The position numbers and the translations under genes are program-made. Of a stretch of 64,000 nucleotides of DNA, positions 1 through 9,671 are shown piece by piece. The notes below the pieces were generated by a model. The model searched no databases. It was not told the origin of the DNA and worked only from the letters and a program-made list of their open reading frames with translations. The stretch covers positions 77,562,669 to 77,626,668 of the forward strand of contig CM043958.1 of assembly GCA_014529385.2 (NCBI GenBank). Direction: 5' to 3'. Source of the DNA: Adiantum capillus-veneris. Taxonomy: Eukaryota > Streptophyta > Polypodiopsida > Polypodiales > Pteridaceae. Every line of letters starts with the position of its first letter. The first letter of the stretch is position 1.

Positions 1-340
1 TCTGATTGGGAAAGGTACATTCCACAATAAAGGGGCTATTCCTTCGGATATTAGTGTACATCCAATGTTTCATATCAATTGCCTTAAAGAAAAATTAGGT
101 GAAGCTAACATTGTTGTGGCTATCGAGGCAAATGTACGGGAAGATATTTAAATTGAATATATTTCTCGAGAACCAGAGGCCGTTTTAGATCGCCGTACTC
201 GTCATTCGCACCGAAGTGCTTATGATGAGTATTTAATTAAATGGAAGGGTCAATCTGAAAAGTTTGCTACTTGGGAATCAATTAGAGCTTTGAAAGCTCC
301 GTATCCCCACTTCATTGATGAGGACATCAATGGTTCTTAA
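1..340 (+). pseudogene. Ty3/gypsy chromovirus integrase end with chromodomain (fragment)
   Basis: Read from base 2, this is the C-terminal end of a Ty3/gypsy polyprotein. The motif HPMFHINCLKEKLG (bases 59-100) matches the SH3-like tail of integrase in chromoviruses. It is followed by a chromodomain-like stretch, YDEYLIKWKGQSEKFATWES (about 221-280), which in the family directs integration towards particular chromatin. The frame ends at TAA 338-340. An in-frame TAA at 149-151 separates the two parts, so this copy is dead or would need readthrough. The rest of pol lies upstream of the window. A purine-rich tract (339-351) and an LTR-like TG start follow at once, as expected at the 3' end of an element. 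Confidence 0.8.
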
Positions 341-351
341 GAGGGAAAGTA

Positions 352-1199
352 TGTTATGTCCCGCTCACAGCAGAGGGGATCTAGTCTATGACACTATCGT
401 GATGGGTGTCCAGTGTTGAGGCGAACATAGTGTGAACCCGGCTAGTGTGGCCGATCACTTTTATAAAAGGAGGCTAAGGCTTTATTTGTAGTTACGGACC
501 CCCGTTGGCAGAGTGCCAATGGTTAGCTCGTGAGGCTAGGAGTGCACGAGGTCACCTCAAGGAGGTGAGGCCAAGTGGTACGGGACGCTCCGTCTTACAG
601 GTGCATGCCTACATCCTCCGATGATGGCCCAACACGGGGGAGTTGCCGGGATGGCGGCTATGGTTGGTGGGTAGTTCGTCCAAGCGTGTCCATAGGCGGT
701 CTGTGTAGCCGAGAGATCCTCTCCACGTGTTCGTTTCAGGAGCGTAGTCTTGTCATCCTTCAAGAGTTGGCAGCCCGCTTGACTGCATCCCTTGACTGCG
801 ACCCAAGAGGAGGATAAGCGATTCCGGGGGGCATGGCTTTCTTATAGCGGATGTAAGAGCATCACCCATGTAGCCATTGCAACAGGCTCGATAGGAGCTG
901 ATCACCATTGAGGAGCAACGCCACAAGTTTGCCTTCCATCTTCAAGCATCTTAATGGACTCAAGTGGGAGACAGAGTTACTGGTCAGTTTTTTGAGATGC
1001 GTCCTCGTCATGCGCACATCAGTGTTTGCTAGTTGAGGAGACCGGATAGGTCTATGGCTACAGAGCCCAATGATATGCGTGTAGTTACTACTGACTTTTA
1101 TCGTAAGTTGCTTTCAACCGAGCCATAGTCAAAGATCTGGGATGCATGCAGAGAGCAAGTGTGGGCTCAGATGCCTTGCTTAGTCATTGAGGAGATGTG
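352..1199 (+). mobile_element. Putative 3' LTR and downstream remnant of the chromovirus at 1-340
   Basis: The segment begins TGTTATGTCCC directly after a polypurine tract (AAGAGGGAAAGTA, 339-351), the usual arrangement at the start of a 3' LTR. A TATA-like TATAAAAGG lies at 472-480, about 120 bp in. I could not find the matching 5' LTR or a clear CA end, so the right boundary is arbitrary and the last few hundred bases may be something else. The small open frames here have no recognisable domain. No host gene is seen. Confidence 0.45.
472..480 (+). promoter_or_regulatory. TATA box in putative LTR
   Basis: TATAAAAGG, about 120 bp into the putative LTR, where an LTR promoter would place its TATA element. 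Position and consensus are the only evidence. Confidence 0.4.
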
Positions 1200-1980
1200 C
1201 CAAAGACTTCAGAGCCCACTTAAGCCAAAGGAGCTATGTCGACGACGACGACGACGAGGTACTGCTGGGTTCTATGTTGACGACGATGTCGAGGGGTACT
1301 TGTACTACGGTGCTGCTGAGGTACTAATGGGGTATGCTAGAGATGCGACGACGACGACGATGACGAGGCTGTGGGCTGATCCCCTATCGCCAGGGATGGC
1401 AATGGGTTGAAAACTGAAAACGTTAAAGATGAAGATGGCTGAAATCTGAAAATGCGGGTGGTAATGTGGCAAGGATTGCAGCCGCGACGAGGCTATGCTG
1501 AAAATGCCAAGGGCTGAAATCTGATGGCGATCATAGGGCTGAAAATGCTGATGAAAAACGTTGGCTGATGGCTGATCTTGGAAAACACTGGAGGTGATGA
1601 CATCCCCGGTGCTTGGTACTGCTTGGTTCTTGAGAGGCACCTTCACTGCTCCTTTGGTTTCTACTGGTGCACCAAGGGCTGGTTAAATACGTACAAATGC
1701 CTTGGTCGGGCAGCCATCCCAACCAGGGTAAATGAAAAGTCAATTATTAATAAAATGTACTCTAAGGGATGGTTCACGCGCAGATAATGCCTAAGTGCTA
1801 AAATGCAATCGTGTGCAAGAGAGGGTATGCAACTATGACTGGCCTAGATATGCACGTCCTGCTAGAGGCTCATAAAGGTGCTAGGCTAGGTTCTAAGCTA
1901 ACGACTCATGCTAGACTTTAGCAAAAGCATGTCCACGTAGCACAAGTGAAGGTAGCGCAAGTGAAGTGCGCACGTGACGT
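1200..1980 (-). mobile_element. Diverged reverse LTR of the A/B/D family (fragment)
   Basis: On the minus strand this begins with GTCACGTG near 1980 and continues with diverged but collinear blocks of the LTR seen complete at 13059-14246: a CGTGGACA block, a GTGCATATC block, TTGCATACCCTCTCTTGCACAC, then repeated TTTTCAGCC and CGTCGTCGTC motifs. It is much more diverged than the LTRs of B and D, so it is an older insertion. The 3' end of the LTR is not recognisable. Short open frames here come from the CGTCGT and TTTTCAG repeats and are not genes. Confidence 0.55.
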
Positions 1981-2164
1981 CTCCCCGTTATAGGTGGGGC
2001 ACAACTGCCGAACTTCGATCTTTGGATTCTTTCTGGACTTCTGATGTTGATTGCTTCTGATGCTTGTGGATGCACAAACCGATGAAAACTCCTTCAAACG
2101 GGTGGATATTGCGGATGTAGATCGGCCTCGATGTAAACACCGATCACACGAGTTACTAGGCAGG
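1981..2164 (-). mobile_element. Internal remnant next to the diverged reverse LTR
   Basis: On the minus strand a purine-rich ACGGGGAGAC precedes the LTR start, resembling the polypurine tract before the 3' LTR in D (GAAAAGGAGGGGA). The sequence behind it is probably the last internal bases of the same old element. No coding domain is visible. Confidence 0.35.
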
Positions 2165-2465
2165 TGTCACGTGCACATCTAACCCTATGTGCATGTGGAC
2201 AAGCTATCTCAGGTCCAGGGTTCAGGTTAGCCTAGGAAGTGTTCTGGCACCTTTGTGAGCCTGTGCGCAGGCCGTGCATGTCCAAGCACTTAGAGTAGTT
2301 GCATATCCTCTGATTGCACAACCCGGTATCAACCAGCATGTTCACTTTCCGGTCAAGGTACCCAAATTTGGGGCAGTACATTATTTGGTGATTTTATTAT
2401 TAAATTTCCCATTTTATGAGGTCGTGGGGCTGTTGGGGAGACTGCTCGACCCAGCCTTGTCCAAG

Positions 2466-2473
2466 TATATAAG
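2466..2473 (+). promoter_or_regulatory. TATA box of element A LTR
   Basis: TATATAAG sits about 300 bp into the LTR. The equivalent place in D (TTAATATATAAGC, near 13382) is conserved, which supports a real LTR promoter. Confidence 0.5.
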
Positions 2474-2789
2474 CGGGGGGGGGGGGCGCTCAATACAGGC
2501 AGAAGAGGCAGCAGAAGAAGCTTAGGCAACTTGCAGTGCACCTTCTCAGCAAGATTGGCGGAGAGCCTCAACGTTTTCAGTTATTGGTAGCCCAATCCAG
2601 CCACACAGTCTAGCGTTTTTAATATTCAGCCCTTAGATATTGCAGATTCAACTCTTAGCTTCGCAGATCTCACCTACCCGCAACAGATCCTCACCGTACC
2701 ATTGGATCAGCCTGCTGAATTCAGATTTCAACATCTGCATTTTCAGCGCATCGTCATCGAGTCGTTGCCATCCTCATCCTCGCCGACAC

Positions 2790-3023
2790 AATGTCAGTAT
2801 TCAGCAACAAATCAGCGTTTTCCAGATTTCAGCATTTCAGCCCTAGCGTTTTCAGTTTTCAGCCCATCCTCATCGTCGTCATCATTGTTGTCGAAATCGC
2901 CAACACAGTGTCAGTATTCAGCAGCAGATCAGCGTTTTCCAGATTCCAGCATTTCAGCCCTAGCATTTTCAGTTTTCAGCCCGTCCTCATCGTCGTCATC
3001 ATTGTTGTCAACATCGTCGGCAA
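2790..3023 (+). repeat. 117-bp tandem duplication inside element A LTR
   Basis: Two copies with a period of 117 bp, each starting TCAGTATTCAGCA (2794 and 2911) and ending in a CATCGTCGTCATCATTGTTGTC block. The copies differ at only a few positions. The length is a multiple of three, so open frames run through it, but nothing suggests that this part of the LTR is translated. Confidence 0.85.
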
Positions 3024-3139
3024 TCCATTGCATCTAGACCATTGTACCAGATTTGTGCAATCTATAACATAGACCTCTCTCGCCATAGAGGGGGGGGGCC
3101 CTTGGAGGAGGGTTTGAGAACCGTTTGGTGTCGTATTCT

Positions 3140-3143
<4 letters not shown>

Positions 3144-3183
<40 letters not shown>
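3144..3183 (+). repeat. CT microsatellite in LTR
   Basis: About 20 uninterrupted CT dinucleotides. The same place in the D LTRs has only the imperfect CTCTTCTCTCTCTATCTCTC, so the pure tract expanded inside the LTR. Arg-Glu repeat frames on the other strand are artefacts of it. Confidence 0.95.
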
Positions 3184-3186
<3 letters not shown>

Positions 3187-3358
3187 CTCAACACTCTCAT
3201 TCACAGTAGCATTCACTTTGTTTGTGACCATTGCACTTGTACTCTCTTTCTAAGAACAACGGAAGGCTCTCCCTTCCATAAGTAAAAGGAACCCTTGAGC
3301 ACAGTTCGGAGCACTCATCTTGAGCAATATCAACATTCACTTTCGCTGCACCTTACAT

Positions 3359-3370
3359 TGGTATCAATTC
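3359..3370 (+). other. Primer binding site of element A
   Basis: TGGTATCAATTC starts two bases after the LTR end. Its first eight bases match the plant initiator-Met tRNA primer site TGGTATCAGAGC that is intact in B and D. Confidence 0.7.
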
Positions 3371-3789
3371 TTTTTGGCAGTGTTCTGTATCACTCAAGGA
3401 AAGAACCACAATAATTTTTTTTGCTTGTTGTGGTCGCATGTAACCCAAGTCCACTTGGGCATGTCGATTTCTAATCGTGTTTTTGAAGAGTGACAGGTAA
3501 CCCAAGAAAGAAGGGCTTGTTCAGCCTCCCCTTGCTCCTCTTATCACTCATTGAGAGCGGACCGTGCACTTAGCGGCAGGCCAATCGACATGAGGTGGGG
3601 AAAAGCAACTTTGGTGTGAGCGCAAGGTTGCCAAGGGGTGCACCCGCCGCAGGAAAGAGTCGAGCTCGGGTAAGAGAAAAGCCTTCTCAAACACCGATTG
3701 CAAGCTAAGAATCCAAGAACCTCAAGAACCCAAGAATCTCAAGATTCAGGTACCCAAGATCTCAGTGTATGGTCATAACCTGAAGCGGA
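3371..3789 (+). other. Leader of element A
   Basis: This untranslated leader is conserved with the leaders of B (reverse, 9428-9658) and D (14260-14481): all contain GAGCGGACCGTGCACTTAGCGGC followed by a CAATCGAC block and GGTGTGAGCGCAAGG. Short degenerate CAAGAACCC repeats occur at 3706-3760. Conservation between an element with gag and its gag-less relatives suggests a packaging or priming role, which is inference. Confidence 0.6.
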
Positions 3790-5201
3790 ATGGATACTTT
3801 GCGTGAAGGTGATGAGAGTGGAGTTGGAGAAGAAGAAGTTTCTACACCAGGAGGAGTGTTCCCTGATCCTCCCCTATCCCTATCTACGCCACTGATTGCA
3901 CCAAATCCTACGGAGGCTTTGGTCAAGTCAATGGTGGACATGATGCTACAACAAGAGGTGCAACGCGTTGCCATGGATCGCAATCGCGAAGAAAGAAGGG
4001 CAGCTATGGAGCTTGAGCGCGCGAAGCTCAACGCATAGCGGCCGAAGAAAGAAAGGTAACCATGGAGCTCGAGTGCAAGCAAGCCCACGAAGCTCTACGC
4101 ATAGCGGCCGAAGAAAAGCGAGCGGCTATGGCAGTAGAGCGTGAGGCGTGGAGAGACCAACGCATGCAAGAGTTGGTCCTACAGGTACTCACCTCGAAAT
4201 CCGAGCCACTCAAGGACGTTGGCGGTTCATCAGATACTATAGGTAGAGATGCAGATTCCAAGAACCAAGTCATTGAGAAGTTGACGTTTAGTAAGTATGA
4301 CGGTAAGATGGATGCTAATGTTATTCATTCTTGGTTGCACCAATTTAATGCTTACTTTGCGACAACTAAGAAAACAGGGAATAGCAAAGTTTTGTTGACC
4401 TTAGTCATGTATCTTGCCGGTGATGCCATTAATTGGTATCACGCATGGCAAGAGGCACAATTGGTCGCGCACCTAGAGGAAGTTGAGGAAGGCGTGCCCC
4501 TTTCTTTCAATTGGGCCGACTTCTAAGACAAGCTCAAGACGCGGTTTATGCCACCTCAGTACTTAGCGTGGTTGAAAGAAGATTGGCACAATCTCAAGCA
4601 AAATGGTATGCCGGTTATGTCTTTCTCTAACCGTGTTTTGCAGCTCGGCACCCAATTACGCAAATCGGATGATGAGCGCAAAGAGGCATTTCTTTTCGGG
4701 TTGGACGAGTATATCAAGTTCGATGTCGAAGTCCTTGATCCCATAGATCTCAACAAGGGGGTAGCGATCGCTCTCGCTTAGGAGATGAAGCACAACAAAG
4801 GAAAGCCTAAGGAGAACAAATATTCTTACAATACCTCTCAGACTTCTCAGAACCCACACAACGGTAAGAATGGTAACTCTTCTAGCCCATATTCCTCTAC
4901 CCCTTCGGAAAAGAACTCTCAAAATGAATCTAAGGGTAAAGCTAAAACACCTGCTAAACCTAAGCTAACTACTAATGAAAAAGCTGCATAAGGAATTATA
5001 GGAGAATATATAACGCCAGAAGAACAAATCATTTATGCAAAGGAAGGTAGATGTTATCAATGTCACGTCAAGGGTCATATAAAGAAGGCATGTCCTAAGA
5101 CAACACCACCTAAAGAACCCAAAGCACCAAGAACTACCACAAGCACTTTTGTGAACCAATCTGATTCTCCACATGTCTCTGACACACTCATTGACGAGTG
5201 A
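3790..5201 (+). pseudogene. gag: Element A gag (Ty3/gypsy), decayed
   Basis: A Gag frame for the capsid and nucleocapsid of a Ty3/gypsy element. The N-terminal part (3790-4038) is a charged, coiled-coil-like stretch rich in Glu, Arg and Met. A frameshift near 4030 leads to the main frame from 4062, which holds the retrotransposon Gag core: FSKYDGKMDANVIHSWLHQF, then AGDAINWYHAW, and RFMPPQYLAWLKEDWHNLKQ. Nucleocapsid follows, with one zinc knuckle CYQCHVKGHIKKAC (5052-5093, CX2CX4HX4C). In-frame stops at 4524, 4779 and 4989 and the frameshift make it a pseudogene. The N-terminal coil resembles that of B and D, whereas the core is absent from those elements. Confidence 0.85.
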
Positions 5202-5211
5202 CGAGTCTCTC

Positions 5212-5541
5212 TTTAAATGTTATGGTCATGTGAAGGGTCAGTGTTTTGTCATATTGTTTGATTCAGGTAGTATGTATGATGTGATTGGTGACTCTCTTGT
5301 AGAGAGAGCTCGCCTGGAGGTTAGCTAGACAACTCCTCTCGAGGTGTCGGGCTTCGCTCCCGGTATGGACTCTCTCATTACACAAGCGTGCCTTGATGCG
5401 TTATTCATTGTTCAGCAAGCTTCCTGCCATAGAAAATTTGTTGTGTCTTCTCTCCCAGGATGTGATATGATTTTGGGCATTAGATGGTTTCGTGAGCATA
5501 ACCCTCTCTGCAAAACAGATAGAGGCCATAAACTATCTTAG
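5212..5541 (+). pseudogene. Element A aspartic protease (retropepsin), fragment
   Basis: Downstream of the zinc knuckle, a retropepsin-like domain shows the active-site motif FDSGS (near 5262-5276) and, at its end, DMILGIRWF (about 5467-5493), the usual ILGxxWF tail. A stop codon interrupts it near 5326. It would cleave Gag-Pol in an intact element. No reverse transcriptase follows: the frame dissolves after about 5540 and sequence of the opposite orientation begins near 6045. Confidence 0.75.
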
Positions 5542-6044
5542 TAGACACTGACTGTTAGTACCGACGCACTAGACACAACTCATTTAGCACTTGTACAAAT
5601 TGAAAGTCACGTCACCGGACATCACATGACAAATCACTTACAAATTCATTCCAAATCTCAGACCATCATTAATCGGCAACGTATTTAGTAATCGCTTCTA
5701 GATCCATTCATGACCTCATAGATGCCAGATTAACTAATCCTTATTGCAATCATGTCTATAGAGATTTATGAGACTGAAATGTTGCAATCATTTCGTCTTT
5801 TAGTTCCTGCACTCAAATAAGTTAAGTACAAATCAATCATTTTTATTTTCGGGAATTCCTGTTCATAAAGTCAAACGGTAGAATACTGTCAGTCCATCAG
5901 TATCCCTGAAACCCAAAGGGACATCAGTGACTCTATTCAAAATTGGGGTAATCCGTTGACAAAGGAGCGGAGTGACTCCCCTCTTGTGCAAGCCCGCTGC
6001 ACTAGAGTTCACCCATGCTGAAATCGGGGTTCTATTGGAGTAGA
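5542..6044. other. Degenerate junction between elements A and C
   Basis: I see no gene here. The left part may be decayed protease-to-RT linker of A, and the right part the 3' untranslated region of reverse element C, since a purine-rich minus-strand tract (ACAAGAGGGGAG, near 5975) lies after the integrase stop. The exact boundary of A and C cannot be fixed. Confidence 0.3.
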
Positions 6045-6629
6045 CTATGCGAAACCGAATGCTTCAAGGTAAAGGTCCAAAATCTGAGGAGTATCTGCTA
6101 GGTCCTCTTGCTCCATCCACTTCGCATCCAATGCAAGATAGTTCTTGAATTTAACCAAGAACCGCCTAATCACTTTACCTTTAATCTTTCTATGCTTGTG
6201 TGCCAATATCTGTTCTGGAATGAGTATCTCCTCGTTTTTCTCCACTTTGGGTTGCTCATCTGGCTCCCCATCATCGGGCACATCGCCTTTAAAATGCTTC
6301 AATAGACTCACATGAAATGCATTGTGAATCTTCCAACTATCAGGAAGCTTGAGTCTAAAGGAAACATTATTTATCTTTTCTTTTATCTGGAAAGGGCCAT
6401 AGTATCTCATGCTAAGCTTTGGAAAAAGCCGCTCCTTTCCCTTTTTCTTTCTTAGGCGTGCTTTCTCAAAATGTAAGAGCAGCCAATCGTCTTCCTTTAA
6501 TTTCAAATCGCGACGGTGTCGATTTGCTCTCCTTGTGTCTTTCCTGAGATTTCGCTAAAGCCTCTCGAACCTTGGAAAAAGCAGTGTCCAAGTCCCTCGT
6601 GTACTGATCGGCTTCAAAAATCTTATCTT
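6045..6629 (-). pseudogene. Element C integrase C-terminal part
   Basis: The minus strand reads KIFEADQYTRDLDTAFSKVR, then LLLHFEKARLRKKKGKE, MRYYGPFQIKEKINNVSFRL and HNAFHVSLLKHFKGD, the standard tail of Ty3/gypsy integrase, followed by a chromodomain-like RRFLVKFKNYLALDAKWMEQ. It is the continuation of the integrase at 10838-11740; element B was inserted between them. A frame change near 6510 separates the first residues from the main open part (6506-6045). Confidence 0.85.
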
Positions 6630-6634
6630 TCATG
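6630..6634 (+). repeat. Target-site duplication of element B (left)
   Basis: TCATG directly before the B LTR, repeated exactly at 10838-10842 after the other LTR. Removing B and one copy rejoins the C integrase codons without a gap. Confidence 0.9.
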
Positions 6635-7789
6635 TGTTAAGTGCAACGGAATGAATGTTGTTCTTTCTCAAGATGAGTGATCCATATTTGCTCAAGGTTC
6701 CTTTTAGTTCTTATGCAAGGGAGAGCCTTCCGTTCTTAATGGAGAGTGCTATGATCACGAACAAAGTGAGTGGACACTGTGCGTGCAAGTGTATGAGACT
6801 GAGAGATAGAGAGAAGAGAGATACGACACCAGAGACGTAAAACCCTCCTCCGAAGGCCCCACTCTCGTCGGCGAGAGTGGTCTACTATTGATTGCACAAA
6901 GTGGTACAATGATGATGTATGGAAACTGATGCAACTTGGGACTATGAAGGTGACGACGACGGGGATGGCGACGACGACCTAAGGGCTGAAATCTGCAACC
7001 TTCTAACTGCTGAAAATCTGCTGAACTTGGGGCTGTTTTGGGTGGCTGAAAAACGCTGATCTGTTGTGCTGAGAAACGCTGATTTGCTGTTGTGCTTAGG
7101 GCTGAAAACACGGCCGGATCGGATGCTCTTCAAAGCTGAAAACGCTGCCTGTTTTGATGCCAAAAACGCAGCCTGATCTGGTACCAAAAAACGCTGGATT
7201 GGGCAGCTTTGATTGCGATAACTGAAAACGCTAGGTGCATGTGGCTGTCGCGGTCTATCCAATGCTGAAAACGCCAATGCAAGGGAAGTGCTGGCTATGC
7301 TACAAACGCTAGGGCTGAAGCTGTGGGAAAAACGCCAATGGCTGTGAGAGGGAACTCGCCAAGGCAAGGGAGGTTCTTGATGGTTCTTGCTGAGAAGGTG
7401 CCTGTTGAGCGTGGAACTCCTGCTGCCTCTTTTGCCATTTAGTGCTAACTTTGGTTTGCTTATATATTTTCTTACCCAAATTGCCCTATCTACTTTTGTT
7501 GGAAAGTCACTTACATTAATAAGTGAAAAATGTCAAAAATAAGGAAAATAGGCTAAATGCATTGGAAAATTCCCCTGACTGATTCTGATGGATTTTGATG
7601 GAAATGCTTATGATCATGCTGTGTGCAACGAGAGGATATGCATCTACACTAAGTGAGTGGGCATGCACGGTCTACGAATAGACTCACAAAAGTGCCATAT
7701 CACTTCTAATCTAGACTGACTGGACTGACTGAACCCTGTTATGCTGTAGCTTGTCCACGGACACATAGGGTTGGATGTGTCACGTGACA
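6635..7789 (-). repeat. Element B 3' LTR
   Basis: 1,155 bp, bounded by the target duplication on the left and the polypurine tract (minus strand GAAAAGGAGGGGA, 7790-7802) on the right. It contains the TATA region near 7460 and the GCTGAAAACGC motif series (reverse complement of GCGTTTTCAGC). Confidence 0.92.
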
Positions 7790-8978
7790 TCCCCTCCTTT
7801 TCTAAGTGAGGTATTGGTACCGAACTGTATGGTGTCGAGGGAGACGCCAATAACATCCGGAATCCTGGAAGGGACTCTTCGCCAGCCCACTCTGATGTGT
7901 GGGTCGTGCGGTACTTGAACTTCATAAAGGTCTGCAACGCTTGCTTCCTTGGGCCGCGCCGAAAGCGACACAAAGTCATCTTCAATGCTTCAACTTCATC
8001 GAGAGTCATGCTTCTTTCTTCTTCAAGAATCTCCATGGCTGAAAATTCTTGAAACCACTTCTAACACAAAAACATGAACATACCCATTCCATGTAAAGTG
8101 AGTGGAAAAAATCTTCTCTTCCTCAAAGACTGTGCATGCAATGTAGATGAACAATTAGACGGAGTGCCAAACCGTTCACCACACACATGCAAACAATGAG
8201 ATCGAATCTTGTCTTTCTGATCTAAATCAATCAACTGTGGCAATTCACAACGGAAATGCCCATACTTGGTGCTCATACTGCCATGTGCTCTTTCTACAAC
8301 TGTGTCATGCCAAGGAAGAGACATGGAATGTGACTTCCTTGAATGCATACTTTTCAGATTTTCATGAACAATCCGCATACATTCGTGCTCATTCATGAGT
8401 GAAACGTGCTCAACGTGCAATATGTCATGCCTAGGAAAAGGGATCACATAAAGATGCTGACTAAAATACAGGAAACGATCACGAATGAAACACTCGAACA
8501 ATGCATGCGTATGAATCATGCGAACACATAATACTTCCTGGGGGGTTTCTGTGGACCTAAGCTCGAGAGCCAAGATCACTTCTTCGGGATCTATCGAATC
8601 TTGCTGTGGGGGATCTGTGGATCTCGACTCGAAAGCCAAGATCGATTCTTCGTGATTGATCGAATCTGCAACGAGGTTAGCTTCGCTAGAAAAAGCATCA
8701 ACTAACTCATCCTCTTTGTGAACAATCACATCAACTTCATGCAACTCATCATGCTTGTGAGAAATCACATCTTGATCATGCCAATCATCATGCTCGTGAG
8801 AAATCACATCTTGATCATGCAAATCATCATGCTTGTCATTGGCATCCAAATCATCATGCTTAGCAATATCATTCAAATCAACATGCTTATCTTTGTCATC
8901 CAAATCATCATGCTTGTCATTCAAATCATCATGCTTATCATCATCATTCAAATCATCATGCTTCTCACAATCATGCAA
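7644..8978 (-). CDS. His/Asp-repeat protein of element B (novel, one in-frame stop)
   Basis: I do not recognise a family. The frame starts (in this segment) with MHDCEKHDD and runs through about 110 residues made of HDD, DKHDDL, HDQDVISHKHD and similar units, strongly acidic with regularly spaced His. Then come DAFSSEANLVADSINHEE and a non-repetitive region with VLCVRMIHTHALFECFIRD, FPRHDILHVEHVSLMNEHEC and HSRKSHSMSLPWHDTVVERA. A stop at 8061 interrupts the frame, which continues as MEILEEERSMTLDEVEALK to the LTR (the last residues, from 7789, run into the LTR). D carries the homologous protein at 15087-16175, so both the repeats and the unique C-terminal part are conserved features of the family. 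Metal binding by the His/Asp units is only a guess. Confidence 0.6.
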
Positions 8979-9427
8979 ATCGTGTGTGTCATGCTTTGGA
9001 GAAGAAGAGACTGAGAGAGTCTCCTTTCCCTAAATCTCCTGCATCTGTGCCTGAACTTGAGAATAGAGTCGTCAGAACTCTTTGTTTTGTCGGTCGCTCT
9101 GTTCTTGTATTGCTTTGGCTTCCTTCCTTGCTGCTTCTCTTTCTGCTCTTCTTTCTGCGTGTCTGCGTTCCATTTCTGCCATTCTTTCTGCATTTCTGCG
9201 ATCCATTTCTGCTTTCCTTTTTGCATTTCTTGCTTCGCGTTTAACTTCCTTTCCATAAACATCTGGTCCAAAGCCTCCATAGGAGTTAGTGCAATCCTTG
9301 ACGTAGATGGGGAAGGGGGAGGGTCGGAAAAACCTCCGAAAGATCTTCTCTTCACCCGAGTTCTACTCCTTTCCGCGGGCGCATCCCTTGGCGGCCTTGC
9401 GCTCACACCAAGGTTGCTTTTTCCCAC
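8948..9427 (-). CDS. Gag-like N-terminal region of element B
   Basis: The frame begins MGKSNLGVSARPPRDAP and includes SRIALTPMEALDQMFMERKL, then a long Lys/Glu/Gln-rich probable coiled coil with repeated MQKEWQKW-like units. D has the equivalent (IALTPMEELDQ, then an acidic/basic coil), and the A gag opens with a similar charged coil after LIAPNPTEALVKS. It therefore looks like the retained N-terminus of Gag. Near its end the reading shifts relative to the His/Asp-repeat frame; comparison with D suggests that both were once one continuous frame. No capsid core or zinc knuckle is present. Confidence 0.55.
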   Translation of the reverse strand: MGKSNLGVSARPPRDAPAERSRTRVKRRSFGGFSDPPPSPSTSRIALTPMEALDQMFMERKLNAKQEMQKGKQKWIAEMQKEWQKWNADTQKEEQKEKQQGRKPKQYKNRATDKTKSSDDSILKFRHRCRRFRERRLSQSLLLQSMTHTICMIVRSMMI

Positions 9428-9658
9428 CTCACGTCGATTGGCCGCCCGCTAAGTGCACGGTCCGCTCTCAATGAGTGAAAAGAGACACAAGGGGAGGTTG
9501 GACAAGCCCTTCTTTCCTGGGATTCTTGTCACTCTTCAAAAACACAATTAGGAATTGACACGCCCAAGCGAACTTGGGTTCGTGCGACCGCAACAAGCAA
9601 AAAAAAATTCTTGTGATTCTTGTGGTTCTTTCCTTGAGTGATACAGAACACTGCCAAA
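9428..9658 (-). other. Leader of element B
   Basis: Untranslated leader between primer site and Gag-like frame, collinear with the leaders of A and D (minus-strand GAGCGGACCGTGCACTTAGCGG and neighbouring blocks). Nothing else is seen in it. Confidence 0.6.
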
Positions 9659-9670
9659 GCTCTGATACCA
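9659..9670 (-). other. Primer binding site of element B
   Basis: On the minus strand TGGTATCAGAGC, one base after the LTR end: the standard plant site complementary to initiator-Met tRNA. Confidence 0.9.
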
Positions 9671-9671
9671 A

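Larger units (their letters stand above)
2165..3357 (+). mobile_element. Element A 5' LTR
   Basis: It starts TGTCACGTG and ends CTTACA immediately before a primer binding site, with the same block order as the LTRs of B and D but clear divergence. It holds a TATA box at 2466-2473, a poly-G run at about 2475-2486, a 117-bp tandem duplication (2790-3023), many TTTTCAGCC-type motifs, and a pure CT microsatellite (3144-3183). No matching 3' LTR in the same orientation was found for A, so the element is truncated downstream. The left flank shows no readable target duplication. Confidence 0.8.

Noticed and set aside
557-817. Overlapping 68- and 80-codon frames in the first LTR
   Set aside because: No motif, on both strands, inside probable LTR sequence.
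2976-3231. Minus-strand frames with long Arg-Glu repeats
   Set aside because: They are translations of the CT microsatellite; similar frames at 25386-25568, 27060-27242 and 62248-62505 have the same cause.
7780-7971. Alternative minus-strand frame (YEVQVPHDPHIRVGW) as a chromodomain remnant
   Set aside because: The resemblance is too weak, and the overlapping frame continues the His/Asp-repeat protein in both B and D.
8718-9033. Plus-strand frames rich in Ile/Met or Ser/Lys opposite the His/Asp-repeat region
   Set aside because: They are the complement of the repeats; the conserved frame between B and D is the His/Asp one on the other strand.
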